Source of the DNA: Fluviicola sp. | Lineage (GTDB): Bacteria > Bacteroidota > Bacteroidia > Flavobacteriales_D > Crocinitomicaceae | Reading direction: 5' to 3' | DNA length: 64,000 bases | Assembly (NCBI RefSeq): GCF_029266855.1 | Contig: NZ_JAQSWB010000001.1 | Coordinates: 496,001 to 560,000, forward strand | Shown: positions 1 to 8,674 of the stretch, in pieces | Position numbering within the stretch: the first letter of the stretch is position 1 | How the letters are laid out: each line of letters opens with the position of its first letter | Translations under genes and position numbers: made by a program | The notes under the pieces: model-generated | The model's database searches: none | Told to the model about the DNA's origin: nothing | The model's input: only the letters and a program-made list of their open reading frames with translations

Positions 1-566
1 GCACCTGCATAAATCAGGTCAAAATCGGAAACATTGATTTCTTTGGAGAAAATATCCGATGACATATCACATACCAATGGCAAATCAGTTTTAGGAAATT
101 CCTTGAACTGGGTACCGAAAATGGTATTATTCGAAGTGAAGTGAATATAATCTGCGTCAGTCGGAATTTGAAGATTTTTAGGGATGTAGCTGAAGTTTTT
201 ATCTTCCGAAGAAGCAAATACATTTACGTCGACACCCACTTTCTTCGCTTCTTTGATAGCTCCTGAAGCCCAGGTTCCTGTATTGATATACCCGGCTTTC
301 TTTGTTGAACGCATCATGTTTAAAGCCGCAATGGTGAATCCAAGTGTAGCTCCACCTTGTAAATAAAGCACTTCATAATCATCCGAAATGTTCAATGCTT
401 TTTTAACCAGTTCACGGGCATCGTGCATCACAGCTTCATAATCTTTACTTCTGTGGGATACTTCAAGAATGGATAATCCGTTAAAATCCAGTACGGCATC
501 TGAAGCTTTTTTAAATACGTCTTGCGGAAGAATACATGGTCCTGCGCCAAAGTTGTGTTTTTTCAT
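1..566 (-). CDS. serC: Phosphoserine aminotransferase SerC (3' end cut by window edge)
   Basis: PLP-dependent aminotransferase that makes 3-phosphoserine from 3-phosphohydroxypyruvate and glutamate in serine synthesis; the family can also act in the pyridoxine pathway. 188 residues are visible of a family length near 355. Seen: the N-terminal NFGAGP, the cofactor-phosphate loop QGGAT (residues 70-74), TSNNTIFGTQ (144-153) and CDMSSD (166-171). The window ends just after YAG, immediately before the expected PLP lysine, so the catalytic residue cannot be checked. The start is the ATG at 566, preceded by a purine-rich stretch. A near-consensus -7 box (GAAATTTG, reverse strand) lies at 636-643. 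Confidence 0.95.
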   Translation of the reverse strand, partial: MKKHNFGAGPCILPQDVFKKASDAVLDFNGLSILEVSHRSKDYEAVMHDARELVKKALNISDDYEVLYLQGGATLGFTIAALNMMRSTKKAGYINTGTWASGAIKEAKKVGVDVNVFASSEDKNFSYIPKNLQIPTDADYIHFTSNNTIFGTQFKEFPKTDLPLVCDMSSDIFSKEINVSDFDLIYAG

Positions 567-690
567 TTGTTCTTTTTTGAATCCTGATTCACCGAAGCGA
601 ATTTCAGCTTATTTTTTTCTTTCTTTGGAAGTACACAAATTTCGAGATTTTTGAACTAACAGAGAAGTGTTTTGATTAAAATATTTTCAC

Positions 691-717
691 AAAAAAAGCC
701 CCGCCAAATGGCAGAGC
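691..717 (-). terminator. Rho-independent terminator after the THX gene
   Basis: On the reverse strand an 8-bp stem (GCTCTGCC / GGCGGGGC, with two G-T pairs) closes a four-base loop and is followed by seven T. It sits about 30 bases after the stop codon of the small ribosomal protein gene. Confidence 0.85.
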
Positions 718-747
718 TCTTAATATGTTGAAGGATTATTCATTCGA

Positions 748-993
748 TTATTCTTCAGTTTTTTTCGCTGGTTTTGCAGCTGGTTTTTTAGCAGCAGGTT
801 TTTTCTCAGCTGCTGGTTTAGCCGCAGTTTTAGCAACCGGTTTTTTCGCTGCTACTTTTTTCTCATCAGCCGGAGCAGATTCTTTCTTTTTAGCAGTAAC
901 CGGTGTAACTGTTGTGGTTTTTCTTTTACGGGTATTACCATAGGATCCGTTTGTACGTTTTCCCTTTGCCGTCTTGATATCACCTTTTCCCAT
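748..993 (-). CDS. 30S ribosomal protein THX with Lys/Ala-rich tail
   Basis: Small basic protein of 81 residues. The first ~25 residues (MGKGDIKTAKGKR..GSYGNTRKRK) match the THX/bTHX family, which binds 16S rRNA at the top of the 30S head. The remainder is a low-complexity tail built from AAKKPA-type repeats, like the C-terminal tail of histone H1. Typical bTHX proteins are much shorter, so the tail is an addition; extra RNA or DNA contact is inference. It has its own promoter (-7 box at 1030-1037) and terminator (691-717). The long opposite-strand frame here is a shadow of the repetitive tail. Confidence 0.85.
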   Translation of the reverse strand: MGKGDIKTAKGKRTNGSYGNTRKRKTTTVTPVTAKKKESAPADEKKVAAKKPVAKTAAKPAAEKKPAAKKPAAKPAKKTEE

Positions 994-1029
994 AATAGTT
1001 TTCTTTTTTTTTTAGTTCGAAAAGTCATA

Positions 1030-1037
1030 CAAATATA
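1030..1037 (-). promoter_or_regulatory. -7 box of the THX promoter
   Basis: Reverse-strand TATATTTG fits the Bacteroidota -7 consensus TAnnTTTG exactly. It lies 36 bases before the THX ATG. No clear TTG -33 element is seen. Confidence 0.6.
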
Positions 1038-1061
1038 ACGTTCTCTTTGACTTACTAAGTA

Positions 1062-1160
1062 AAAAAAGTTCAAAAGGTTTAAAAAAGTTCAAAAGGTTCA
1101 AACGGATTTTCCTGACAGAACTCTTTGAACTATTGAATAGTTCAACTCTTTGAACTTTGC
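1062..1160. repeat. GTTCAAA-rich repeat cluster
   Basis: Two tandem 19-bp copies of AAAAAAGTTCAAAAGGTT occupy 1062-1099. They are followed by two copies of AACTCTTTGAAC, separated by a 7+3+7 perfect inverted repeat (GAACTAT/ATAGTTC, 1127-1143). The last part runs into trmH and supplies its final codons and stop. A related inverted copy lies at 39528-39568. Confidence 0.7.
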
Positions 1161-1819
1161 AGCCGCTTTTCCAATTCTCTTCTGACAACATCTCCGTTAC
1201 GCATATAGCGCTGACACCATTTCAGTTTCACCTCGGTTTGATCTGCATCATTCAGTTTCCAGTCCACATCGGATTCGATCAGCCGCTGTCTTAATGCCTG
1301 AAGGCTTAACGCTACTGAAACGGATACATTAAAACTTTCTGTAAATCCAACCATTGGAATTGCTACTTTGTAATCTGCTATTTCACGGATCTCATCGGAA
1401 ATACCTTCCCATTCGGTTCCGAAAGAAAGAGCAATGGGCTGGTCCAGGGGCAAGTCGAAAATGGAAAGCTCTGCGTCAGGTGTTAAGGCTGCAATTTTAT
1501 ATCCTTTGGATTTAAGTTTGCTTACGGCATCCAAAAGCGGGGCAGGACCTTCGTTGTAATTGAACAGGTCGACCCATCTTCCTGCACCACGTGCAATATC
1601 TCGCTGAACTTTGTATTGATTTTTGCTTTCTACGACATGTAATTCCTGGATGCCGAAACAATCACAGCTTCTTAAAACGGCACTTGCATTGTGTTCCTGG
1701 AAAATCTCTTCGAGCAAGACTGTTAAATAACGCGTTCTTTTTGAGGCTATTTCATCAAACATCTGACCTTTTACTTCAGGGATCAATTCATAAAATGCTT
1801 GAAGCAGTTCGTTTTTCAT
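1142..1819 (-). CDS. trmH: tRNA (guanosine(18)-2'-O)-methyltransferase TrmH
   Basis: SPOUT-class methyltransferase (225 aa) that methylates the 2'-OH of G18 in the tRNA D-loop using SAM. The three SpoU motifs are present: motif 1 with Asn44/Arg50 and CFG (54-56), motif 2 FGTEWEGIS (133-141), and motif 3 IPMVGFTESFNVSVSV (154-169), which forms the trefoil-knot SAM pocket. The family usually has ESLNVS; here Phe replaces Leu. The ATG at 1819 lies only four bases after a perfect -7 box, so the mRNA may be leaderless. The last codons overlap the GTTCAAA repeat cluster. Confidence 0.92.
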   Translation of the reverse strand: MKNELLQAFYELIPEVKGQMFDEIASKRTRYLTVLLEEIFQEHNASAVLRSCDCFGIQELHVVESKNQYKVQRDIARGAGRWVDLFNYNEGPAPLLDAVSKLKSKGYKIAALTPDAELSIFDLPLDQPIALSFGTEWEGISDEIREIADYKVAIPMVGFTESFNVSVSVALSLQALRQRLIESDVDWKLNDADQTEVKLKWCQRYMRNGDVVRRELEKRLQSSKS

Positions 1820-1823
1820 GGGG

Positions 1824-1831
1824 CAAAATTA
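1824..1831 (-). promoter_or_regulatory. -7 box of the trmH promoter
   Basis: Reverse-strand TAATTTTG, exact TAnnTTTG. The spacer to the ATG is CCCC, only four bases. This places the expected transcription start at or next to the start codon. Confidence 0.6.
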
Positions 1832-1910
1832 GTGAATTCTGAATCAAAACCCCCAATAACTAATTCGCAATTAGGATATAATAGCTACCAGAAAAACATT
1901 TGGATTTAAA

Positions 1911-1944
1911 AAACACCCCGGTCCTTTCGAAATCCGGGGTGTTT
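1911..1944 (-). terminator. Strong hairpin terminator
   Basis: Perfect 11-bp stem AAACACCCCGG / CCGGGGTGTTT with a 12-base loop. The T run is better on the reverse strand, so it should end transcripts of the serine hydrolase gene 160 bases upstream. The stretch 1945-2104 between stop and hairpin shows no convincing gene. Confidence 0.85.
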
Positions 1945-2104
1945 CTTCGTAAATCAAATTATTCCGATTGCTTCTTACTGGTCATTTTTCAATTCATTCT
2001 GTCGGACCCGACCGCCACAAAGCCAAAGGGCTCAAAGTCTCTCTTCTTTTTGCGCAATTGTAAAACAAGCTGTAAATCACCGTTGGAATATTTTTCATAA
2101 TCAG

Positions 2105-3505
2105 TTATTTTATGACTTTCACGGTCTTTGTCCAGCCGCTGTTTCCAATGATCTGCACAAAATAGATTCCTCCGGGAAGTGTGCCAAGATTTTCAAAACG
2201 GGATTCAAGGCGCTTATTGTTGAGCGTATGTTCTTTTTGAGTTGCAATTGTCCTGCCGAAAGCGTCTTCCAGTCTTACTGTGATCTCATCGGAAGAAGAA
2301 TCGTCCCATGAAACCGTAAGCTGATCGTTGAATGGAATGGGCGATACCTGGATGCTGTTGATCTGATTTTCTTTCAACGAAGCTGTTTGGTTGTTGATGG
2401 TAGTTCGCAACAATTCACGCACAACCGGAATTAAGGTCCAGGAGTTTTTACTGTTGTCGTTGGTGAAAACCGTGATGCTTTGATCCAGGGCAGGGAAATA
2501 CCAGGAAGATGCGTGATAAGCCAGGTCACCGCCATGTCCGTAAGCTTCGTATCCGAGAAAACCATTGGTTTTGCGCATTAATCCCAGGCCGTAGCGTTCA
2601 ATGTTACCTCCAACCTGAACAGTTGTTTTTGCTTCTGCCATGATTGCCGGAGAAAGTAAATCTCCGCGCATATAGGTTCTCATCCATTTTGTGCAGTCCG
2701 TTGGTGTTGAAAAATAACCGCCGGCAGCTCCTGCAGTTGAATTGAGCGACATGTAACTCATGTAGAAACTATGTGCATCGTCCATTATACCATCTCCCGT
2801 AATGTCTAACCATAAGTGGGCTACAGGGGAGTTGAGTGGTTCGAATGCCGGAATGGCAACAGAGTTTAATCCCAGCGGATCGAAGAAGCGGTTGCGCATT
2901 TCCGTATAGAATTGGTTCCCGCTTGCAGCGTGAATGATCATGCCTAATAGGAAATAATTGGTGTTACAGTAGGACCAGGAAGCTCCGGGCTGAAATAGCG
3001 GTGGAGAAATAAACCGGTCGATCAGTTCTTCTGCAGTCCAGATTCGGGACATGTCTGCCAGCAGGGAATCCTGGTGGTTTGGATGACTCAATACATCATA
3101 GATACCACTTGTATGGTTTAATAATTGCCGGATAGTAATGTTTGAATCAATATAAGGCATAGTCGGAAGCCATTCGTGCAAACTGTCATCCAATTGCAAA
3201 ACGCCGTCATCTGCCAATTGCAGAATGCATGCGGAGGTCATTGTTTTGGCAACACTTCCGAATAAGTAGGCGTCATCTGTCGTTACATCCACAGTGGTGG
3301 TAGAAATACCGTTTGCATGTGCCCAAACGGAACCGTCGGAAACCTGGATGGATGCACTTAAAGATTTTGCCCCGAGAACTGTCCGCATACTGTCGAGTGT
3401 ATGCTGAAGTTCGGTATCCAAAGTTGATGATATCTGTGCTTTTACAGAATTTGCGGTGAAAAGCAGGAAAACCGTTAAACCTATGTAGTATATTTTCATA
3501 AACAT
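2105..3505 (-). CDS. Secreted serine hydrolase (beta-lactamase/PBP4 family) with T9SS sorting domain
   Basis: 466 aa. A signal peptide (residues ~1-24, ending in KAQ) is followed by a class C beta-lactamase/DD-peptidase-like domain: SVAK nucleophile motif (84-87), YCN (179-181) and HGG (324-326) in place of KTG. Residues ~385-466 form a type IX secretion type A C-terminal domain (ends in GIYFVQI..KTVKVIK). The protein is therefore predicted to cross the outer membrane through T9SS and be released or anchored. Substrate is unknown: peptide, ester or lactam are all possible. A second in-frame ATG two codons downstream is equally possible. It lies 96 bases after the TonB-type receptor and may be cotranscribed. 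Confidence 0.9.
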   Translation of the reverse strand: MFMKIYYIGLTVFLLFTANSVKAQISSTLDTELQHTLDSMRTVLGAKSLSASIQVSDGSVWAHANGISTTTVDVTTDDAYLFGSVAKTMTSACILQLADDGVLQLDDSLHEWLPTMPYIDSNITIRQLLNHTSGIYDVLSHPNHQDSLLADMSRIWTAEELIDRFISPPLFQPGASWSYCNTNYFLLGMIIHAASGNQFYTEMRNRFFDPLGLNSVAIPAFEPLNSPVAHLWLDITGDGIMDDAHSFYMSYMSLNSTAGAAGGYFSTPTDCTKWMRTYMRGDLLSPAIMAEAKTTVQVGGNIERYGLGLMRKTNGFLGYEAYGHGGDLAYHASSWYFPALDQSITVFTNDNSKNSWTLIPVVRELLRTTINNQTASLKENQINSIQVSPIPFNDQLTVSWDDSSSDEITVRLEDAFGRTIATQKEHTLNNKRLESRFENLGTLPGGIYFVQIIGNSGWTKTVKVIK

Positions 3506-3601
3506 GATTTTAGAATTTATGAACTAAAACTACACTTGTCCGGGCGGATCGATTTGTTTAAACCTGCTATTTTTTCTAATGAAAATACTTTTTCAATTCA
3601 T

Positions 3602-6058
3602 TTAATGTGCATTCACCCGTTGTTTTTCTTCATCAGATGCCCCAGATCGACGTTCATTCAATGCTTTTCCTTTGCTGAAGCGGTAAGAAAAACTAAATGT
3701 AGCCACTCTGCTGTCCATTTTACTTACCCAATTCGCTTTGGAATTCGCAATGTTCCGGATATCTCCTCCAGGCTGCGCGGTATAGAATACATCCGAAAGA
3801 TTGAATTTGATGGAGCCTTTTTCTTTCAGGATCTTGTAAGCAAGGCCAACTCTTACCTGTCCGACAGGGATGATCAGGAACTGACCGGATAAAATCCGTG
3901 TGTGGTACGATCCTGCAAGTTCTGCGGATAATTTTGGTGTTATGGTAAATTTAAAGGCTGGACCAACATACCAATACCAGCGATTCTCAACTAAGGGCTG
4001 ATTGTAAATGGATGTGCTATAACCGATATTTTTTAATTCGGAATAATATTGAACATTCCACCATTTCGTTAAATTGAGTTCGCCGCTGACACTAATCCCA
4101 TAAGCGGTTTGCTGACCGTAATTCCCGGGTCTACTGTAATAAATATTGTTCACCTGTTCATTGGTCTCGTTAATGAGGTTGTGTACAATGCTGTAATCGA
4201 CCGTGACGGAAATTGCGTTTTTGTAAGAATAAGTCAATTCGAAATTATAAGAGAATGTTGGTTTTAAGAAAGGGTTTCCGCCATAATAGGTATAGGCATC
4301 CATCGGGTAGGTGAATGGATTCATATCCTGGTAGTTCGGATAATCGATCCTTCTTCCGAATGATAATCCGATTTGATTATTTTTCAAACTGTCAGGAGTG
4401 TATGAAAAATAGGCTGTGGGGAACAAACTGTTGTACATGCGTGTAAAACTTGAGTCACTCACTAGTGGATTTCCCAATTGATTTCCGTGCATGCGTATAC
4501 TTTCGAATCGTAACCCCAATTGCAGTGCAAATTTTTTCCATTCATGGGCGTAATTCGCATATGCCGCATTGTTATTCTCTTCGTAAATAAATCGGTTTGA
4601 AAATGTGTAATTCGGAGTGGTTGCACCATTCACCACATCGTAAAAATCAGCAGTATTATCCGTACTTACAAAGGCTGTTTTTACACCGAATTCCACCCTG
4701 TTATTATTTTTCAATGGATTTATATAATCGATTTTAGCTGTTTTAATGTCAATGTCTGCCGGTAATGAAGATTCAAGGTTCAGCGAATTCATTAGCGTAC
4801 CGCCGGAAGAACGTGTAGTATTGTCAAGTGTTTGTTCGTGTTCCGATGTATAACGAATGTAGTCTGCATTGATAGACAGTTCTTTTCCGAGGCTGTCTAT
4901 TTTTAAGGTGTAATTGAGATTTGCACTGCCGTTATACCAAAGGTTATTGGATTTGCTATAAGCAGAAACCAATGCGGAAATGGAATTGTCTGCAGCCAGA
5001 ATGTTTGCTGAATTGGTAGTTTCCGATACCGATGGATTGTAAAATCCCGAAAATACTACTCCGATGGTTGATTTTTTACTCACATACCAATCCATCCCGA
5101 TCTTCCCGGTCCTTCCACCGTTTTCCCGTTTAATGTATGAGTTTTGTAAAAAGGCCGAACTGAATTGATTTTCAGAAGTGTAATAATACCGGTTGATGGT
5201 TAAATCCTGGTAAGAATTATTCTGGCTCCATCCAAGAGTTGTAAATAGGTTGACTTTATTGACGCGGTAGTTGAAAATGAAACTATTATTGGAGCGCATG
5301 TACCTTCCTTGCCCGTAACTGAGCGTGATCCCGCCGTTAAAGCCTTTTTCCTTGAGTTTTTTCAGGATGATGTTGACGATTCCTGCATTCCCCGAAGCAT
5401 CGTATTTAGCCGGTGGATTGGTCATGATTTCTATGGATGCAATGGAGTTGGAGGGCAAGGACCGCAAATATCCGGCAAGATCTTCCTGTGACATGTATGT
5501 GGGCCGGTTATCAATAAATACCTGAACACCCGATTTTCCTTTTAATGAAATGATTCCGTTGAAGTCTACGGTTATGCCCGGAGCTTTCTCCAATAATTCC
5601 AACGCGGTGGTACCTGTATTTCCTGTCAGGGCATCCGGATTTACGATTACCCGGTCAATTTTGCGTTCAATAAATGGCTTTTTAACAGTGATCACGACAT
5701 CTCCCAATTCTGTTGATGCAGGAGTCAGGAAGATTTCGGGCAGTTGAATTTTGCTGGAATCCGATGTAAGGTCAATTATTTCTCCGACGAATTTCTGATA
5801 GTCCATTTGGTCGATAAAAACCCGGAAAACGCCTTTTTTCACCCCTTCAAATTCAAAGTTTCCTAATGAATCAGGAATAGCAGCTTTTACAAGGCTTGAA
5901 TCAGATGCATGGCATAATCTGATAACAGGTGGACTGAGCGGATTTACCCCGGTAATTTTTCCGCTTACTGTGGAATATTGAGCGGAAGTAAACTGGAAAG
6001 ATTGGATAAGTAAAAATGAAAGAAATAGAATGTTGCAGGTGAAGCTTTTATTGATCAT
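3602..6058 (-). CDS. TonB-dependent receptor-like outer membrane beta-barrel protein
   Basis: 818 aa. Signal peptide (1-26), CarboxypepD_reg-like domain (~30-105), plug domain (~118-235; VQVFIDNRP, SIASIEIMTNPPAKYDASGNAGIVNI) and a ~580-residue beta-barrel rich in aromatic residues at strand ends. This matches the Bacteroidota 'outer membrane beta-barrel family' (OMP_b-brl_3 type). No SusD partner is adjacent, so it is not a standard polysaccharide-utilisation pair. Ligand unknown. The AraC-type regulator directly upstream on the same strand is the likely controller (inference). It ends with a hydrophilic tail rather than the aromatic terminal strand of classic porins. Confidence 0.88.
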   Translation of the reverse strand: MINKSFTCNILFLSFLLIQSFQFTSAQYSTVSGKITGVNPLSPPVIRLCHASDSSLVKAAIPDSLGNFEFEGVKKGVFRVFIDQMDYQKFVGEIIDLTSDSSKIQLPEIFLTPASTELGDVVITVKKPFIERKIDRVIVNPDALTGNTGTTALELLEKAPGITVDFNGIISLKGKSGVQVFIDNRPTYMSQEDLAGYLRSLPSNSIASIEIMTNPPAKYDASGNAGIVNIILKKLKEKGFNGGITLSYGQGRYMRSNNSFIFNYRVNKVNLFTTLGWSQNNSYQDLTINRYYYTSENQFSSAFLQNSYIKRENGGRTGKIGMDWYVSKKSTIGVVFSGFYNPSVSETTNSANILAADNSISALVSAYSKSNNLWYNGSANLNYTLKIDSLGKELSINADYIRYTSEHEQTLDNTTRSSGGTLMNSLNLESSLPADIDIKTAKIDYINPLKNNNRVEFGVKTAFVSTDNTADFYDVVNGATTPNYTFSNRFIYEENNNAAYANYAHEWKKFALQLGLRFESIRMHGNQLGNPLVSDSSFTRMYNSLFPTAYFSYTPDSLKNNQIGLSFGRRIDYPNYQDMNPFTYPMDAYTYYGGNPFLKPTFSYNFELTYSYKNAISVTVDYSIVHNLINETNEQVNNIYYSRPGNYGQQTAYGISVSGELNLTKWWNVQYYSELKNIGYSTSIYNQPLVENRWYWYVGPAFKFTITPKLSAELAGSYHTRILSGQFLIIPVGQVRVGLAYKILKEKGSIKFNLSDVFYTAQPGGDIRNIANSKANWVSKMDSRVATFSFSYRFSKGKALNERRSGASDEEKQRVNAH

Positions 6059-6163
6059 AGGGTTTGAAATAGAACTGCTGCAAAGATGTCCTATTTCGGG
6101 GAAAGTTGCTTGTAAAAAAGGGTAATTTTATGTAAACGTATCTATTCCCGTGTTGTTCGGCAG

Positions 6164-7078
6164 TTAAATCCTGGCAGATGCATACAAAGTGGGTGAGAGC
6201 CCGAAGTGTTTTTTGAATGTTTTGCTAAACGAATAAATGTCCGAAAAGCCCATTGCGATTGCAATATCAGAAACCGAATAATCTGCTTTCAGCATTTGAG
6301 CTGATGTTTTGAGCCTGTTCGACAGGATATACTGATAAGGGGTCATGCCGATTATCTGCTTAAACAAACGGAAGAAATGGTATTCCGACATTCCGGCAAT
6401 TCGGGCGATTTGTTCGATTGTCAATGCGTCTGTGAAATTTGAATCGATAAATTCTTTTCCTTTCAGAACACGCCTGCATAAATCTCTCTTGGTTTCTGCT
6501 TTAACAGTTGGAATGGATTGAAGTTGTTTGAATACTTCTACCTGATCCGCTACGAGGGATTCTGCCAGCTTGTAAAATAATTCCTGGTTAATTTGATCGC
6601 TTGTAAATACATTCTGTTGTATCTGTGTGCTTATTTCCTGTAAGTTTCTTCCTAAATGTGTGTGCTGGGCCTGGTACTGGTTTTCTAAAAAGTGTTCTGT
6701 ATAGAAAAAGTCGGAAAGCTTTAAATCCGAAAAAGGGGTGTCAGGAGCCTGGATAGTAGCAATAATATCCGCAATCACTTCATTGGAAACACTCAAACAG
6801 ATTCCTTTTACTGTTTTAGCACTGTCAATTGAAACATGTCCCTGTTTTTCACCATTCATCAGAAGATAACTTCCGGGAGTAATGGTGTATGATTTATTGT
6901 TGACGGTATAACGCTCAACTCCTTCACAGACAAATTTGATTGCAAATTCATACGAAACGAGTGAACGTTCGAATTCCTTCAGAGAGGAAAGATTGAAAAT
7001 GTTTTTGTCACAATCAAATCGCATCATCGCTTGCTCGTGATCGTAAAAGTGCGGAGTAGACTTACTGTGAGTTGTCAT
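6164..7078 (-). CDS. AraC-family transcriptional regulator
   Basis: 304 aa. Residues ~1-190 form a cupin-like ligand-binding region (YTVNNKSYTITPGSYLLMN). Residues ~205-300 hold two helix-turn-helix motifs of the AraC/XylS type (IEQIARIAGMSEYHFFRLFK; SVSDIAIAMGFSDIYSFSKTFK, then G.SP). It probably senses a small molecule and controls the receptor gene 105 bases downstream; that link rests only on order and strand. Ligand unknown. Confidence 0.9.
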   Translation of the reverse strand: MTTHSKSTPHFYDHEQAMMRFDCDKNIFNLSSLKEFERSLVSYEFAIKFVCEGVERYTVNNKSYTITPGSYLLMNGEKQGHVSIDSAKTVKGICLSVSNEVIADIIATIQAPDTPFSDLKLSDFFYTEHFLENQYQAQHTHLGRNLQEISTQIQQNVFTSDQINQELFYKLAESLVADQVEVFKQLQSIPTVKAETKRDLCRRVLKGKEFIDSNFTDALTIEQIARIAGMSEYHFFRLFKQIIGMTPYQYILSNRLKTSAQMLKADYSVSDIAIAMGFSDIYSFSKTFKKHFGLSPTLYASARI

Positions 7079-7215
7079 TGTAATAGCTTATTGCAACTGC
7101 CAATATATTCAAATTTGGAATAGCTGGAATAAAAAGTGGCTTGCTATCTCCTGAAGTGTAGTAATGAGCGGATTAAAGGTGTTAAATTGAAATTGGAGGA
7201 TAGGTAAACAAAAAA

Positions 7216-7244
7216 AATCCCCCCGCCAAAACGACGAGAGGATT
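7216..7244 (-). terminator. Terminator of the HU gene
   Basis: Reverse strand: 12-bp stem (AATCCTCTCGTC / GGCGGGGGGATT with G-T pairs), five-base loop, then a run of T. It lies 22 bases after the stop codon of HU. Confidence 0.88.
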
Positions 7245-7265
7245 TTTCTCTAAAGAATATCGTTC

Positions 7266-7538
7266 TTAGTTAACTGCTCCAGATAACTCAGCACCAGCTT
7301 TGAAACGTACTACGTTCTTAGCTGCGATTTTGATTTCTTTTCCAGTTTGTGGGTTACGACCAGTTCTAGCTTCACGCTTAGAAACTGAGAAAGAACCGAA
7401 TCCTACTAAAGAAATACGGTCTCCTTTTTTCAATGCTCCAGCTGTAGCACCTACAAATGCATCCAATGCTTTTTTTGCATCAGCTTTAGACAATCCTGCT
7501 TCAGAAGCAATCGCATCAATTAATTCTGCTTTGTTCAT
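7266..7538 (-). CDS. HU-family DNA-binding protein
   Basis: 90 aa, the standard HU length. N-terminal helices (MNKAELIDAIASEAGLSKADAK), the GFGSF core (residues ~47-51) and the DNA-embracing arm with GRNPQTG (~61-67) are all present. It bends and compacts DNA as a dimer. Monocistronic: own -7 box (7579-7586) and own terminator (7216-7244). Confidence 0.96.
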   Translation of the reverse strand: MNKAELIDAIASEAGLSKADAKKALDAFVGATAGALKKGDRISLVGFGSFSVSKREARTGRNPQTGKEIKIAAKNVVRFKAGAELSGAVN

Positions 7539-7578
7539 AGTTTGGTTTTTTTTGAATGATTTCTAATAATTAACACAA

Positions 7579-7586
7579 CAAAAATA
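7579..7586 (-). promoter_or_regulatory. -7 box of the HU promoter
   Basis: Reverse-strand TATTTTTG, exact TAnnTTTG, 40 bases before the HU start codon. Confidence 0.6.
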
Positions 7587-7717
7587 TATGAATATGCTTC
7601 TCTACCAAGGCCAAACACTAAAAAGCGTTGATTTTGTTGATAAATAAACGCATTTGTTGATAAGCACCCCCGTTTTTAGGGGTTTTCAGACGGATTTACA
7701 CCTTAGCTCGATAAAAA

Positions 7718-8674
7718 TTAGTTGAAATTTATCGTCCAATCCGATGAATTATTCCCTACCAACCACTCTTTTGCGGTCATTTTTTTCTTTCCTTCGACCT
7801 GGAATTCTACAATTTCGAGTCGTTTTTCTTGTGTATCGACAAATAATTGTGTCTTGGAAGAGCTTAATTGGAGAGTGCCGGAACCAGATTGATCGCTGAT
7901 AAGGGTTTTAAAAACTTTCACATTCTTCATTTCTCCTTTCGAATTCCTCCAGCTTGTCCAGGCTGCAGGATATGGATTCAGTCCGCGAACCAGGTTGTGA
8001 ATGTCTTCCGGTTTTGCATTCCAGTTAATTTGTGTGTTTTCTTTGAATAGCTTGGGGGCCGGTCTCATGGATCCTGATCCCAGTTCTGCCTGTGGAATAG
8101 GGTTTACATCGTTATTGGCAATGCGCTGAAGTGTTTCTACAACCAGCCTGCCGCCAACATCGATCATGCGATCGTGCAGTTCTCCGGCACTTTCGTTTTC
8201 TGAAATATTCATTTCTGTTCTTCCGATCACATTCCCAGTGTCAATGGCTTCGTCAATAAAGAAAGTGCTGACACCTGTTTTTTGATCTCCGTTAATGATG
8301 GCCCAGTTGATGGGGGCTGCACCACGGTAATCGGGTAGAAGGGAGGCATGAAGATTGAAGGTTCCGTATTTTGGCATTTTCCAGACCTCTGCGGGAAGCA
8401 TGCGAAATGCTACAACAACAAATACATCCGCCTGGAGCGATTCCAATTGGCTTAGAAATTCAGGATCTTTTAGTTTTAAAGGCTGCAGGACCGGAATATG
8501 GTTCTCAATGGCAAATTGCTTTACGGGACTTTCGTGCATGAGCTGTCCTCTGCCGGCGGGTTTATCTGCTACGGTCACAATTCCTGCCAAATTCATTCCG
8601 GCATTTTTAATTGCCTGGAGAATTCCAACCGAAAAATGGGGAGTCCCCATGAAAACAATGCGTAAATTATTCAT
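7718..8674 (-). CDS. fmt: Methionyl-tRNA formyltransferase
   Basis: 318 aa; formylates initiator Met-tRNA with 10-formyl-tetrahydrofolate. Seen: N-terminal VFMGTPHFSV, the catalytic core Asn107/His109 in FNLHASLLPDYRGAAP, and Asp145 in AIDTG. The C-terminal third is the tRNA-binding OB-like domain (ALV-type linker, KTQLFVDT, LEIVEFQVEGKKKM). Its ATG overlaps the end of the MATE gene by eight bases, so it is translated from the rlmI-MATE-fmt transcript. Confidence 0.96.
   Translation of the reverse strand: MNNLRIVFMGTPHFSVGILQAIKNAGMNLAGIVTVADKPAGRGQLMHESPVKQFAIENHIPVLQPLKLKDPEFLSQLESLQADVFVVVAFRMLPAEVWKMPKYGTFNLHASLLPDYRGAAPINWAIINGDQKTGVSTFFIDEAIDTGNVIGRTEMNISENESAGELHDRMIDVGGRLVVETLQRIANNDVNPIPQAELGSGSMRPAPKLFKENTQINWNAKPEDIHNLVRGLNPYPAAWTSWRNSKGEMKNVKVFKTLISDQSGSGTLQLSSSKTQLFVDTQEKRLEIVEFQVEGKKKMTAKEWLVGNNSSDWTINFN

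Noticed and set aside
725-943. Phe/Ala-rich forward frame of 72 aa
   Set aside because: It is the complement of the Lys/Ala-rich THX tail; its composition is a mirror of those codons.
1994-2098. 34-aa reverse-strand frame (MKNIPTVIYSLFYN..) after the serine hydrolase
   Set aside because: No ribosome site, family pattern or sensible composition; probably chance.
1900-2100. 66-aa forward frame overlapping the 1911-1944 hairpin
   Set aside because: It is translated straight through a perfect terminator and has no protein-like features.
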